Source: Nocardioides sp. zg-1308
Lineage (GTDB): Bacteria; Actinomycetota; Actinomycetes; Propionibacteriales; Nocardioidaceae
Direction of reading: 5' to 3'
NCBI RefSeq assembly: GCF_013155375.1
Contig: NZ_JABJQY010000005.1
Coordinates: 413,191-477,190, forward strand
DNA length: 64,000 nucleotides
Below, in pieces: positions 41,722 to 49,810 of the stretch (position 1 is the first letter of the stretch; every line of letters starts with the position of its first letter). The notes beneath the pieces were generated by a model. The model was not told the DNA's origin, made no database searches, and worked only from the letters and a program-made list of their open reading frames with translations. A program made the position numbers and the translations under genes.

Positions 41722-42255
41722 GTGCCCGACGACCGCGACAGCAGCCCCCTGGTCCGGACGATCCCCGACCCGGGGTTCGCCGACGACCACGGTGCCGTCG
41801 ACCCCGGGCTGCGTCGCCTGCTCGTCGACCACCTCGAGGGAAGGGCGTCGTCCGGGACGGTCCTCGCCGCGCTTCAGGACGCCCGCCTGCTGGTGCCGGT
41901 CGTCGCCGTGCTCGGTGAGGTCGAGCACGACGAGCAGGGCCTCGCCCATGACAAGTCCTCCGACATGGCCGCTGTGCTGGTCCGGGCGGGCGACGGCAGC
42001 CTCGGCCTGCTCGCCTTCACCTCCATCGAGACGATGGCCCGCTGGGACCCGGCGGCGCGTCCGGTGCCGGTCACCGCAGCGACCGCCGCCACCGCGGCGG
42101 CGCAGGACGGCGCGGAGGCGTTGCTGGTCGACCTGGCCGGCCCGGCGACGTACGTCGTCGACGGCGACGACCTCACCCGGCTGGCCGCCGGGTGGCGACT
42201 CGTCCGGCTCGGGGAGGGCGACGGGCACGGCTGGATTGGCCCCGCGCCGGAATGA
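41722..42255 (+). CDS. SseB family protein
   Basis: A 177-residue soluble protein with the SseB N-terminal fold: LLVPVVAVLG, then SSDMAAVLVRAGDGSLGLLAFTSIETMARWDPAARPVPV, which is the block shared by SseB proteins, and a terminal AEALLVDLAGPATYVVDGDDLTRL. Actinobacterial members are uncharacterised. GTG start at 41722. It is divergent from the membrane protein gene and upstream of the infC leader. Confidence 0.83.
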   Translation: MPDDRDSSPLVRTIPDPGFADDHGAVDPGLRRLLVDHLEGRASSGTVLAALQDARLLVPVVAVLGEVEHDEQGLAHDKSSDMAAVLVRAGDGSLGLLAFTSIETMARWDPAARPVPVTAATAATAAAQDGAEALLVDLAGPATYVVDGDDLTRLAAGWRLVRLGEGDGHGWIGPAPE

Positions 42256-42569
42256 TCGGCTAGCCTTCGGTGTTGACCGATCAGTGCCGCACAGCACCAC
42301 TGCACCACCCGCGACACTGGTCCCGCCAAGCGGAGGCACCGCACCACCCGTCTCCCACCCGCACCGATCGCCCTGCACCACAGATCGTCGGGTCCCGGTC
42401 CTCGTGACACGGCTGTCGAGAGACAGGCGTGGCACGCCAGGTCTTCCCGAGAGGGGAGGCGTGTCGTGACTGGCTCCCGCTTGGCAGCAGCGGGAGCCAT
42501 TGTTCATTTCCGGCCCGATCCAGGGCCGGGAAGGCTGGGGCTCCCACCCACCCGATCACTGGAGGACAC
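42256..42569 (+). promoter_or_regulatory. Structured leader of the infC-rpmI-rplT operon
   Basis: This 314-base gap has no convincing ORF. It contains several hairpins, notably GGCTCCCGCT (42472-42481) pairing with AGCGGGAGCC (42489-42498) across a 7-base loop, followed by a short T-containing run (ATTGTTCATTT). A smaller stem lies at 42443-42458. The position before IF3 and ribosomal protein genes suggests a ribosomal-protein-controlled attenuator, as known for L20 leaders of other phyla; I cannot identify the ligand. Confidence 0.6.
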
Positions 42570-43253
42570 ATCAGCACCGAGCTGCGCATCAACGAGCGGA
42601 TCCGCGTACCCGAGGTCCGGCTCGTCGGACCCAACGGTGAGACCGTTGGCATCGTGCCGACCGACCAGGCACTGAAGCTGGCCCAGGAGGCCGACCTCGA
42701 CCTCGTCGAGATCGCTCCGCAGGGACGCCCCCCTGTCTGCAAGCTCATGGACTACGGCAAGTTCAAGTACGAGAACGCCCAGAAGGCCCGTGAGGCGCGC
42801 CGCAACCAGACGAACGTGATCATCAAGGAGATGAAGCTTCGTCCCAAGATCGACTCGCACGACTACGAGACCAAGAAGGGTCACGTCGTGCGGTTCCTCG
42901 GCGCGGGCGACAAGGTCAAGATCACCATCATGTTCCGCGGTCGCGAGCAGCACCGCCCCGAGCTGGGCTTCCGCCTGCTCCAGAAGCTGGCCGAGGACGT
43001 CCAGGAGCTCGGCTTCGTGGAGTCCGCGCCCAAGCAGGACGGCCGCAACATGACGATGGTGATCGGCCCGCACAAGAAGAAGGCCGACGCCAAGGTCGAC
43101 GCCGAGGCGGCCCGCGCCACCAAGGAGCAGGCCCGAGCCGACCGCAGGGCCGAGGAGGACGCCGAGCGCGAGGCTGCGCACGCCGCCGGCCCCGTGGCCC
43201 AGAAGAAGGAGCGTCGCCGCTCCGAGAACCTCGATCCTGAGATCGAGGCCTGA
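42570..43253 (+). CDS. infC: Translation initiation factor IF-3 (non-canonical ATC start)
   Basis: A 227-residue IF3. The N-domain starts STELRINERIRVPEVRL with LVEIAPQGRPPVCKLMDYGKFKYE at the linker; the C-domain contains KIDSHDYETKKGHVVRFL, VKITIMFRGREQ and DGRNMTMVIGP. A lysine/glutamate-rich ~40-residue tail follows, common in actinobacteria. No ATG, GTG or TTG lies at the correct position. The codon matching the family's initial Met is ATC at 42570, 4 bases after GGAGG (42561-42565). IF3 genes of many bacteria use rare starts so that IF3 represses its own synthesis. Confidence 0.93.
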   Translation: MSTELRINERIRVPEVRLVGPNGETVGIVPTDQALKLAQEADLDLVEIAPQGRPPVCKLMDYGKFKYENAQKAREARRNQTNVIIKEMKLRPKIDSHDYETKKGHVVRFLGAGDKVKITIMFRGREQHRPELGFRLLQKLAEDVQELGFVESAPKQDGRNMTMVIGPHKKKADAKVDAEAARATKEQARADRRAEEDAEREAAHAAGPVAQKKERRRSENLDPEIEA

Positions 43254-43382
43254 GCGGAGCGAAGGCCTCGATCGAGCACGTCGCGGCGAAGCCGTGACAA
43301 CGGCCGAGGACTGACGGCGAGAACCGCCGACAGGACGGTCGAACCCCCCGAACCACCCACGCAGAAGGAAGTTGAGGCAGAC

Positions 43383-43595
43383 ATGCCGAAGAACAAGACC
43401 CACTCGGGCACCAGCAAGCGCTTCAAGGTGACCGGCTCGGGCAAGGTCCGCCGCCTGCAGGCCGGCCGCAAGTCCGGCGCTGCGTTCGCGTCCGCGCCGA
43501 CCACGGGCAGCCGCAAGAAGCACCGCCGCAACGCCGGCATGGTCGAGCTCGAGAAGTCCGACGTGAAGCGCGTCAAGAAGATGCTCGGCATCTGA
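43383..43595 (+). CDS. rpmI: Ribosomal protein bL35
   Basis: A 70-residue bL35: MPKNKTHSGTSKRFKVTGSGK opens like all family members and the basic core RNAGMVELEKSDVKRVKKML closes it. A 50S subunit component. The 129-base gap after infC has several weak hairpins but no gene. GAAGGAAG precedes the ATG. Confidence 0.96.
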   Translation: MPKNKTHSGTSKRFKVTGSGKVRRLQAGRKSGAAFASAPTTGSRKKHRRNAGMVELEKSDVKRVKKMLGI

Positions 43596-43662
43596 GCCTC
43601 GTCCCACCTGGTGGCTCAGCCGCCGTCCATCCTGATTTTCGCCTGCAACAAGGAGTAGCACC

Positions 43663-44049
43663 ATGGCACGCGTCAAGCGCGCAGTGAACGCCCAGAAGAA
43701 GCGTCGTACCACCCTCGAGCGCGCCAGCGGCTACCGCGGCCAGCGCTCGCGGCTCTACCGCAAGGCCAAGGAGCAGGTCACCCACTCCCTGGTCTACAGC
43801 TACAACGACCGCCGCAAGAACAAGGGCAACTTCCGCAAGCTGTGGATCCAGCGCATCAACGCCGCGGCCCGCGCCAACGGCATGACCTACAACCGCTTCA
43901 TCCAGGGCCTCGGCCTGGCCGGCATCGAGGTCGACCGCAAGATCCTGGCCGAGCTGGCCGTCAACGACGCCCCGGCGTTCGCGGTGCTCGTCGAGGCCGC
44001 CAAGGCCGCGCTGCCCGACGACGTCAACGCGCCCAAGGTCTCCGCCTGA
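43663..44049 (+). CDS. rplT: Ribosomal protein bL20
   Basis: A 128-residue bL20, 67 bases after rpmI. MARVKRAVNAQKKRR and the helix YRGQRSRLYRKAKEQVTHSLVY are diagnostic, and the terminal domain includes NRFIQGLGLAGIEVDRK. It binds 23S rRNA early in 50S assembly and in other phyla also represses this operon by binding the leader. An AAGGAG lies before the ATG. Confidence 0.96.
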   Translation: MARVKRAVNAQKKRRTTLERASGYRGQRSRLYRKAKEQVTHSLVYSYNDRRKNKGNFRKLWIQRINAAARANGMTYNRFIQGLGLAGIEVDRKILAELAVNDAPAFAVLVEAAKAALPDDVNAPKVSA

Positions 44050-44054
44050 GCCAC

Positions 44055-44846
44055 ATGGGCACTCCGTCGGCCGGGACCCCGCTCACCGTGGGGAACACCC
44101 GGGTGAAGGAGGCTCGCAAGCTGAGCCGCCGTTCGGTACGCACCGAGCGGCGGCTCTTCCTTGCCGACGGTCCCAAGGCGGTCGAGGGGGCGCTCTCGGT
44201 CGACTGCGTGGTGGAGGTCTTCGCGACCTCCCACGCCGCCGACCAGTACGCCGACCTGCTGGACGGCACCGACGTCACGCTCGTCGACGACCGCGCGATC
44301 GCCGCGCTGTCCGACGCCGTGACGCCGGCGGGCGTGGTGGCGGTGTGCCACCACATCGACGCCCCCCTCGAGCACGTCGTGCGGGCCTCGCCCCGTCTGC
44401 TCGTCATCTGCGCCGACGTGCGCGACCCGGGCAACGCCGGCACGGTCATCCGCACGGCCGACGCGGCCGGGGCCGACGGCGTGGTCCTCGCCGGGCAGTC
44501 CGTCGACGCCTACAACCCGAAGACGGTGCGGGCGAGCGTCGGGAGCCTGTTCCACCTCCCGGTCGCCCGGGCCACCGATGCGGCCGAGGCGGTCCGCGCC
44601 GCGCAGGCCCGCGGGCTCCGGGTGCTCGCCGCCGACGGCGCCGGGGACCTCGACCTCTTCGACGCCGACCTCTCGGGCCCCACCGCGTGGCTCTTCGGCA
44701 ACGAGGCGTGGGGCCTGCCCGAGGAGCTGGCCGCGCTCGCCGACGAGCGCGTCGCCATCCCGATCCACGGCCGGGCGGAGAGCCTCAACCTCTCGACCGC
44801 CGCCGCGGTCTGCCTCTACGCGAGCGCGCGGGCCCAGCGCGCCTGA
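44055..44846 (+). CDS. SpoU/TrmH family RNA 2'-O-methyltransferase
   Basis: A 263-residue SPOUT methyltransferase. An N-terminal substrate-binding domain (VKEARKLSRRSVRTERRLFLADGPK) precedes the trefoil-knot catalytic domain. There DVRDPGNAGTVIRTADAAGADGV, LFGNEAWGLPEEL and IPIHGRAESLNLSTAAAVCLY form the three SpoU motifs, with the Asn/Arg of motif 1 and Ser of motif 3. It should methylate a 23S or tRNA ribose using SAM. Actinobacteria often carry it directly after rplT, here 5 bases downstream. Confidence 0.92.
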   Translation: MGTPSAGTPLTVGNTRVKEARKLSRRSVRTERRLFLADGPKAVEGALSVDCVVEVFATSHAADQYADLLDGTDVTLVDDRAIAALSDAVTPAGVVAVCHHIDAPLEHVVRASPRLLVICADVRDPGNAGTVIRTADAAGADGVVLAGQSVDAYNPKTVRASVGSLFHLPVARATDAAEAVRAAQARGLRVLAADGAGDLDLFDADLSGPTAWLFGNEAWGLPEELAALADERVAIPIHGRAESLNLSTAAAVCLYASARAQRA

Positions 44847-44879
44847 CGACCGTCCGTCGCTGGGCTACGCTCGCCCGCG

Positions 44880-45146
44880 ATGATCATGATCGATCCACCC
44901 GCCGTCCCACGGTGGGGCCGGCTGTGGTCGCACCTGGCCAGCGACACGTCGTACGACGAGGCGCACGCCTTCGCCGCCGCGCACGGCATCCCCGCCCGCG
45001 GGTGGGACCGCGACCACTACGACGTGCCCGACGAGGCGTACGCCGCCATGGTGGCCGCCGGCGCCGTGCCGGTCAGCTCGCGCGAGCTGGTGGCCGCCCT
45101 GCGCGCCGCGGGCCTGCGGCGGCCCAAGGCCCGCTCGCGCGGCTAG
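44880..45146 (+). CDS. DUF4031 family small protein
   Basis: An 88-residue soluble protein with the DUF4031 pattern: the initial DPPAVPRWGRLWSHLASDTSYDE, AAHGIPARGWDRDHYDVPDE and VPVSSRELVAALRAAGLR. Several His and Asp residues are conserved in the family, but no function has been assigned. Two in-frame ATGs (44880 and 44886) could start it. It may share a transcript with the sensor kinase gene 9 bases downstream. Confidence 0.82.
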   Translation: MIMIDPPAVPRWGRLWSHLASDTSYDEAHAFAAAHGIPARGWDRDHYDVPDEAYAAMVAAGAVPVSSRELVAALRAAGLRRPKARSRG

Positions 45147-45155
45147 GGTGAGCGC

Positions 45156-46229
45156 GTGTCCGAGGAGAGCCGCCGCGTCGACGGCACCCCCAGCCGGCTG
45201 CGCCTCCTCGCCGACGCCTATCCCGACGGGATCCTCGGTGCTACCCGCGACGGGATCGTCACGATCCTGAACTCGCAGGGAGCCGCGCTGCTGGGTGTGG
45301 ATCCCCACGACGCCATGGGGCTGCCGCTGGACGACGTGCTGCGGCTCCTCGACCAGGACGGCCAGACCTGGCTGCACGTCAACCGGCCGTGGGACAGCAT
45401 CTCGATCGTCCGCGGAGTGCCCGAGCAGTCGTGGGTCAACGCGTCGGGCGAGGAGGTGCTCACCACCGCCAAGCTGGTGCGCGACGAGCCGCTGGGCCGC
45501 GTGCTGGGCATCGCGGTCGGGCTCCGCAGCGGTCGTGGCCGGGCGCGGCTCGACCGTGAGCGCTCCGACCTGGTCGCGATGGTGGCCCACGAGCTGCGCT
45601 CCCCGCTCACCGGCGTGAAGGGGTTCGTGCAGGCGCTGCTCAACCGGTGGGACAAGCTCACCGACGACCAGCGCAAGCTCATGCTCACCACCGTCAATGC
45701 CGACGCCGACCGGCTGGCGCGGCTCATCGCAGAGCTGCTCGACGTGGCCCGCATCGACACCGACCGCCTCCAGCTCTACCCCCGCGAGTCGTCCGCGGAG
45801 GTGCTGGTGCGGCGGGTGGTCGACTCCATCGAGGCCGGCACGGCCCGCGAGATCCACCTCGAGGTCGAGGAGGACCTCCCCGAGGTGTTCGCCGACCCCG
45901 ACAAGTTCACCCAGGTGGTGACCAACCTCGTCGAGAACGCCGTGCGCCACGGCCAGGGCCAGGTCAGCCTCCGGCTCGCCGCGTCCGAGAGCCTCGACGG
46001 GGTGCGCATCACCGTCGACGACGAGGGTGACGGCATCCCGGTCGAGCTGCGGCGCCGGGTCTTCACCAAGTTCTGGACCACCGGCGACTCGGGCGGCACC
46101 GGCCTCGGCATGTACATCGTCGGCGGGCTGGCCCGGGCCCACGGCGGCTGGGTCACGATCGACGACGCGCCCGGAGGCGGCGCGCGGGTGATGGTCGACT
46201 GGCCGAGCCAGGACCTGCGGCCCGACTGA
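45156..46229 (+). CDS. Soluble PAS-domain sensor histidine kinase
   Basis: A 357-residue kinase without membrane segments. A PAS domain spans residues ~15-120 (LLADAYPDGILGATRDGIVTILN, ASGEEVLTTAKLVRDEPLGRVLGIAV). Then HisKA carries the phospho-acceptor His in AHELRSPLTGVKGF, and HATPase_c shows NLVENAVRH, DDEGDGIP and GGTGLGMYI. The PAS domain suggests it senses a cytoplasmic cue such as redox or a ligand. No partner response regulator is directly attached; the OmpR-type regulator starts 85 bases later and has its own kinase downstream. GTG start. Confidence 0.9.
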   Translation: MSEESRRVDGTPSRLRLLADAYPDGILGATRDGIVTILNSQGAALLGVDPHDAMGLPLDDVLRLLDQDGQTWLHVNRPWDSISIVRGVPEQSWVNASGEEVLTTAKLVRDEPLGRVLGIAVGLRSGRGRARLDRERSDLVAMVAHELRSPLTGVKGFVQALLNRWDKLTDDQRKLMLTTVNADADRLARLIAELLDVARIDTDRLQLYPRESSAEVLVRRVVDSIEAGTAREIHLEVEEDLPEVFADPDKFTQVVTNLVENAVRHGQGQVSLRLAASESLDGVRITVDDEGDGIPVELRRRVFTKFWTTGDSGGTGLGMYIVGGLARAHGGWVTIDDAPGGGARVMVDWPSQDLRPD

Positions 46230-46314
46230 GACGGCAGCGGGAGCCCGTCGACCTCCACAGAACCTTCACGAGTCGTCCCCACGACGCGGACGGTCGTGCT
46301 CCTAGGGTCGGGGC

Positions 46315-47025
46315 ATGACGTCGAGGACGGCCGCGCGGACGGCCCTGGTGGTGGAGGACGAGCGCACGATCAACGACGCGCTCGCCCAGCGGCTGCGCGC
46401 CGAGGGCTACACGGTCGAGCAGGCCTTCGACGGGCCGTCGGCGGTCGACCTCGCCGCCCGGGTGAGCCCCGACGTGGTCCTCCTCGACGTGATGCTGCCC
46501 GGCTTCGACGGGCTCGAGGTGTGCCGCCGCATCCAGGCCGCCCGGCCGGTGCCCGTGCTGATGCTCACCGCCCGCGACGACGAGGCCGACCTGCTCGTCG
46601 GGCTCGGGGTGGGCGCCGACGACTACCTCACCAAGCCGTTCTCCATGCGCGAGGTCGTGGCCCGCGTCTCCGCCCTGCTCCGCCGCGTCGAGCGGGCCGC
46701 CGCGCTCGCCGACGAGCGCCCGGCCGTGATCCGGGTGGGCTCGCTGGGCCTCGACCCCGGCACCCGGCGTACGACGGTCGGCGACGCAGCGGTGCACCTC
46801 ACGCCGACCGAGTTCGACCTGCTCCTCTGCCTGGCCCGCGAGGCCGGCCAGGTGCTCAGCCGTGAGCGGCTGCTGCGCGAGGTCTGGGACTGGGGCGACG
46901 CCTGGGGGAGCGCCAGCGCCACCCGCACCGTCGACAGCCACGTCAAGGCGCTGCGCAGCAAGGTGGGTGCCGAGCGCATCCGGACCGTGCACGGCGTGGG
47001 CTACGCGCTGGAGGAGGTCGGATGA
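46315..47025 (+). CDS. OmpR-family response regulator
   Basis: A 236-residue two-component regulator. The receiver domain contains VVEDE (acidic pocket), the phospho-acceptor Asp in VVLLDVMLPGFDG, MLTARDDEAD and TKPF (conserved Lys). The C-terminal winged helix (LTPTEFDLLLCLAREAGQVLSRERLLREVW, RTVDSHVKALRSKVG) binds DNA. Its stop overlaps the start of the following kinase gene by four bases, so those two form a cognate pair. Confidence 0.94.
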   Translation: MTSRTAARTALVVEDERTINDALAQRLRAEGYTVEQAFDGPSAVDLAARVSPDVVLLDVMLPGFDGLEVCRRIQAARPVPVLMLTARDDEADLLVGLGVGADDYLTKPFSMREVVARVSALLRRVERAAALADERPAVIRVGSLGLDPGTRRTTVGDAAVHLTPTEFDLLLCLAREAGQVLSRERLLREVWDWGDAWGSASATRTVDSHVKALRSKVGAERIRTVHGVGYALEEVG

Positions 47026-49655
47026 GCGCCCTCCTCGACGCCGTCTCCAGCCTCAAGGCCAAGCTCGGCCTGCTCGTCGCGGCGTCCGTGGTCACAGCCG
47101 TGCTGCTGACCTGGCTCGGGTCCGCGGCCGACGTGTCGCCGCTCCTGGTGCTCCCGGTCAGCGTCGCGCTGGCCCTCGGGGTCACCCAGCTGCTCGCCGC
47201 CGGGATGGTGGCGCCCCTGCGCCGGATGACCGAGGTGACCCGGGCGATGGCCCGCGGCGACTACTCCGGGCGGGTGCGCACCCGCGCCACCGACGAGGTC
47301 GGCCAGCTGGCCGCCGCCTTCAACCGGATGGCCGAGGACCTCGCGACGGTCGACCGGGAGCGCCGGGACCTCATCGCCACGGTGTCCCACGAGCTGCGGA
47401 CGCCGCTGACGGCGATGACCGCCCTGCTCGAGAACCTCGCGGACGGCGTCGTCCCCGCCGACGCCATGAGCCTGGAGGCCGCCCTCGAGGAGGCCCAGCG
47501 CCTCGGCCGGCTCGTCGACGACCTCCTCCAGCTGTCCCGGCTCGAGGCCGGGGTCGTCGACCTCGACCGCCAGGACGTCGCCCTGCACCGGCTCGTCGAG
47601 GAGTCGGTCGCCCAGGTCGCCGGTGCCGGCCGGCCCGGGTCGTACGACGTCGAGGTGGCGGACGACCTGCACGTGCAGGTCGATCCCGCGCGGCTGCGCC
47701 AGCTGCTCGTCAACGTCCTCGACAACGCCGGGCGGCACGCGCCGCCCGACACCCGGGTCCGCGTCACCGGTGGCGCCGCCGCCCCGGCCGACGCGCTCCG
47801 TGACGGGGACGGGGCCGGGACCGGCTGGTGGCTGGAGGTCACCGACGACGGCGGGGGAGTGGCACCCGAGGACCGCGAACGCGTCTTCGAGCGCTTCGGC
47901 ACCGACGGCGCGGGCGGCACCGGCCTCGGCCTCGCGATCGCCCGCTGGGTCGCCCAGCTCCACGACGGCACGCTGCGGTTCGTCGATCCCGCCTCCGGGC
48001 GGGGCGCCCGCCTCCGCCTCGAGGTCCCCGAGCCGACTGCCGCCGGGTCCCGCGGACCGAGCCGGGTCCCCGCACCCGACGCCCGACCGCTCCCCGCCCC
48101 GGAGCCGAGCAGGTCCGAGGTCCTGATCCCGGCCGCGGCTGCGGCTGCGGTGCCGCGCACCACACCCGGGCTGGACGCGCTCTTCGGTCGCTTCTGGCCC
48201 GAGCGCGGCCTGCCGTCGGGCCTGCCGACCGTGGCCGCGGCCGCAGGGGCCGGGCTCGTCGCGGGCGTCGCGCTCTCGTTCACCGCGGTGGGCATCTCGT
48301 GGACCCTCGTCGCGCTCGTCTGCGGCGCCGCGGCGCTGCTCACCGCCCGCCGTCGACGCGAGCCGTGGACCGTCCTCTGCGCCGTGCTGGCCGTGCTGCT
48401 CGTCCTGCCCATGACGCTGCTGGACGCGTGGTGGGTGCAGATGCTCGGCCTCCTCGCGGCGACGGCTGTCTTCCTCTGCGGCGTCACCGGCGCCCGCACG
48501 ATGCCCGGCATCCTGCTGTCCGGCATCTCGTGGCCGCTCGCGTCGCTGCGCGGCCTGCCGTGGTTCGGCCGCTCGCTCCGCATCGCCGGCACCGGGTCCC
48601 GCGCCCCCGCCTTCGTGCGCACCCTCGTGTGGTCGCTCCTCGGGCTCGCGGTCTTCGGCACGATCTTCGCCAGCGCCAACCCGGTGTTCGGCTCCTGGGT
48701 CGACCGGCTGGTGCCCAACCTGACCTTCAACGACCTCGTCGGGCGCGGGTTCGTCGCCTGCTTCGTCTTCGCCGCCACCCTCGGCGCCGCCTACCTCGCG
48801 CTGAACCCGTCCCACGTGGAGGTGCTGGGTGGGCGCCGCCCGGCCGCCCTCGCCAACCGGTTCGAGTGGCTCGTGCCGGTGCTCGTCGTCGACGCGGTCT
48901 TCGTCGCCTTCATCGCCGCGCAGGCCAGGGCGCTCATCGGCGGTCGCGACTACATCGAGGAGACCACCGGGCTGACGTACGCCGACTTCGTGCACCAGGG
49001 CTTCGGCCAGCTGACCCTCGCCACCGCACTCACCGTGCTCGTGGTGTGGGTCGCCGCCCGCCGTGCCGGCGACACGCCCGAGGACCGGCGCTGGCTGCTC
49101 GCCTCGCTCGGGCTGCTGTGCGCGCTCACCCTGCTGGTGGTGGCCTCGGCCCTGCGGGGCATGGCGGTCTACCAGGACGCCTACGGATTCACCACGCTCC
49201 GGCTCTTCGTCGACGTCTTCGAGGGGTGGCTGGGCTTCGTCGTGCTGGCGATCATGGTGGCGGGCGCCGCCGGCCGCGGCAGCTGGCTGCCGCGGGTCGC
49301 GCTGGTCTCCGGCGCCGTCGCGCTCATCGGACTGGCGGCGGTCAACCCCGACGCCTGGGTCGCCGGGCGCAACCTCGACCGCTACGACGCCACCGGCCGG
49401 CTCGACGTGCGCTACCTCCAGAGCCTGTCCGCCGACGCCGCCCCGGAGATCGTGGAGCGGCTGCCGGCCGAGGTGGCGCGCTGCGTCCTGCAGGACCTGG
49501 CGTACGGCTCCTTGCAGCCCGAGGTGCTCGAGGACGCCCGGGCGTGGAACCTGGCGCGCTCCCGCGCGGAGGAGGCGGTCGCGGGGCTCGACCTCGCCGA
49601 GGCGCGCGGCGCCGGCGACGAGTGCGCCGGCGTCTGGAGCGCGTACGGCGAGTAG
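47022..49655 (+). CDS. Sensor histidine kinase fused to a DUF4153/DUF4173-type polytopic membrane domain
   Basis: An 877-residue fusion. Residues 1-~345 form a normal EnvZ-type kinase: two membrane helices, HAMP linker (MVAPLRRMTEVTRAMARGDYSGRV), HisKA with SHELRTPLTAM, and HATPase_c with NVLDNAGRH, DDGGGV and GGTGLGLAI. After a Pro/Ala linker of ~55 residues, residues ~400-810 add about ten membrane segments of the DUF4153/DUF4173 kind (WWVQMLGLLAATAVFLCG, SANPVFGSW, FVACFVFAATLGAAYLAL). A soluble ~65-residue tail with three cysteines follows. It should phosphorylate the response regulator with which it overlaps (ATGA). The role of the membrane half is unknown; it could be the sensor. Confidence 0.88.
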   Translation: MSALLDAVSSLKAKLGLLVAASVVTAVLLTWLGSAADVSPLLVLPVSVALALGVTQLLAAGMVAPLRRMTEVTRAMARGDYSGRVRTRATDEVGQLAAAFNRMAEDLATVDRERRDLIATVSHELRTPLTAMTALLENLADGVVPADAMSLEAALEEAQRLGRLVDDLLQLSRLEAGVVDLDRQDVALHRLVEESVAQVAGAGRPGSYDVEVADDLHVQVDPARLRQLLVNVLDNAGRHAPPDTRVRVTGGAAAPADALRDGDGAGTGWWLEVTDDGGGVAPEDRERVFERFGTDGAGGTGLGLAIARWVAQLHDGTLRFVDPASGRGARLRLEVPEPTAAGSRGPSRVPAPDARPLPAPEPSRSEVLIPAAAAAAVPRTTPGLDALFGRFWPERGLPSGLPTVAAAAGAGLVAGVALSFTAVGISWTLVALVCGAAALLTARRRREPWTVLCAVLAVLLVLPMTLLDAWWVQMLGLLAATAVFLCGVTGARTMPGILLSGISWPLASLRGLPWFGRSLRIAGTGSRAPAFVRTLVWSLLGLAVFGTIFASANPVFGSWVDRLVPNLTFNDLVGRGFVACFVFAATLGAAYLALNPSHVEVLGGRRPAALANRFEWLVPVLVVDAVFVAFIAAQARALIGGRDYIEETTGLTYADFVHQGFGQLTLATALTVLVVWVAARRAGDTPEDRRWLLASLGLLCALTLLVVASALRGMAVYQDAYGFTTLRLFVDVFEGWLGFVVLAIMVAGAAGRGSWLPRVALVSGAVALIGLAAVNPDAWVAGRNLDRYDATGRLDVRYLQSLSADAAPEIVERLPAEVARCVLQDLAYGSLQPEVLEDARAWNLARSRAEEAVAGLDLAEARGAGDECAGVWSAYGE

Positions 49656-49810
49656 GATGCGTCACGTGGACACGAGCTTGCGATTTCTGCGCCCCGGACC
49701 TGGTCCGTCGGGCAGCTGACGTCACCGGGTCCGGGGAGTCCCCGTCCGACCCGATGCTCATCCACTCCTAGAATCTGCGGCGACCTGCTGTCGCCGCGCG
49801 AAAGGGAGCC
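49656..49810 (+). promoter_or_regulatory. pheST leader region
   Basis: This gap contains a possible 20-codon leader (ATG 49663 to the TGA at 49717-49719, ending PGPGPSGS), a GC-rich hairpin around GGTCCGGGG/CCCCGTCCGACC (about 49726-49751), and GCGGCGAC (49777-49784) pairing with GTCGCCGC (49790-49797) 13 bases before the pheS start. The putative leader has one Phe codon, so classical Phe attenuation is unconvincing. Confidence 0.35.

Noticed and set aside
49754..49771. Five-codon mini-ORF (MLIHS) before pheS
   Set aside because: Too short, with no ribosome-binding site; not supportable as a leader peptide.
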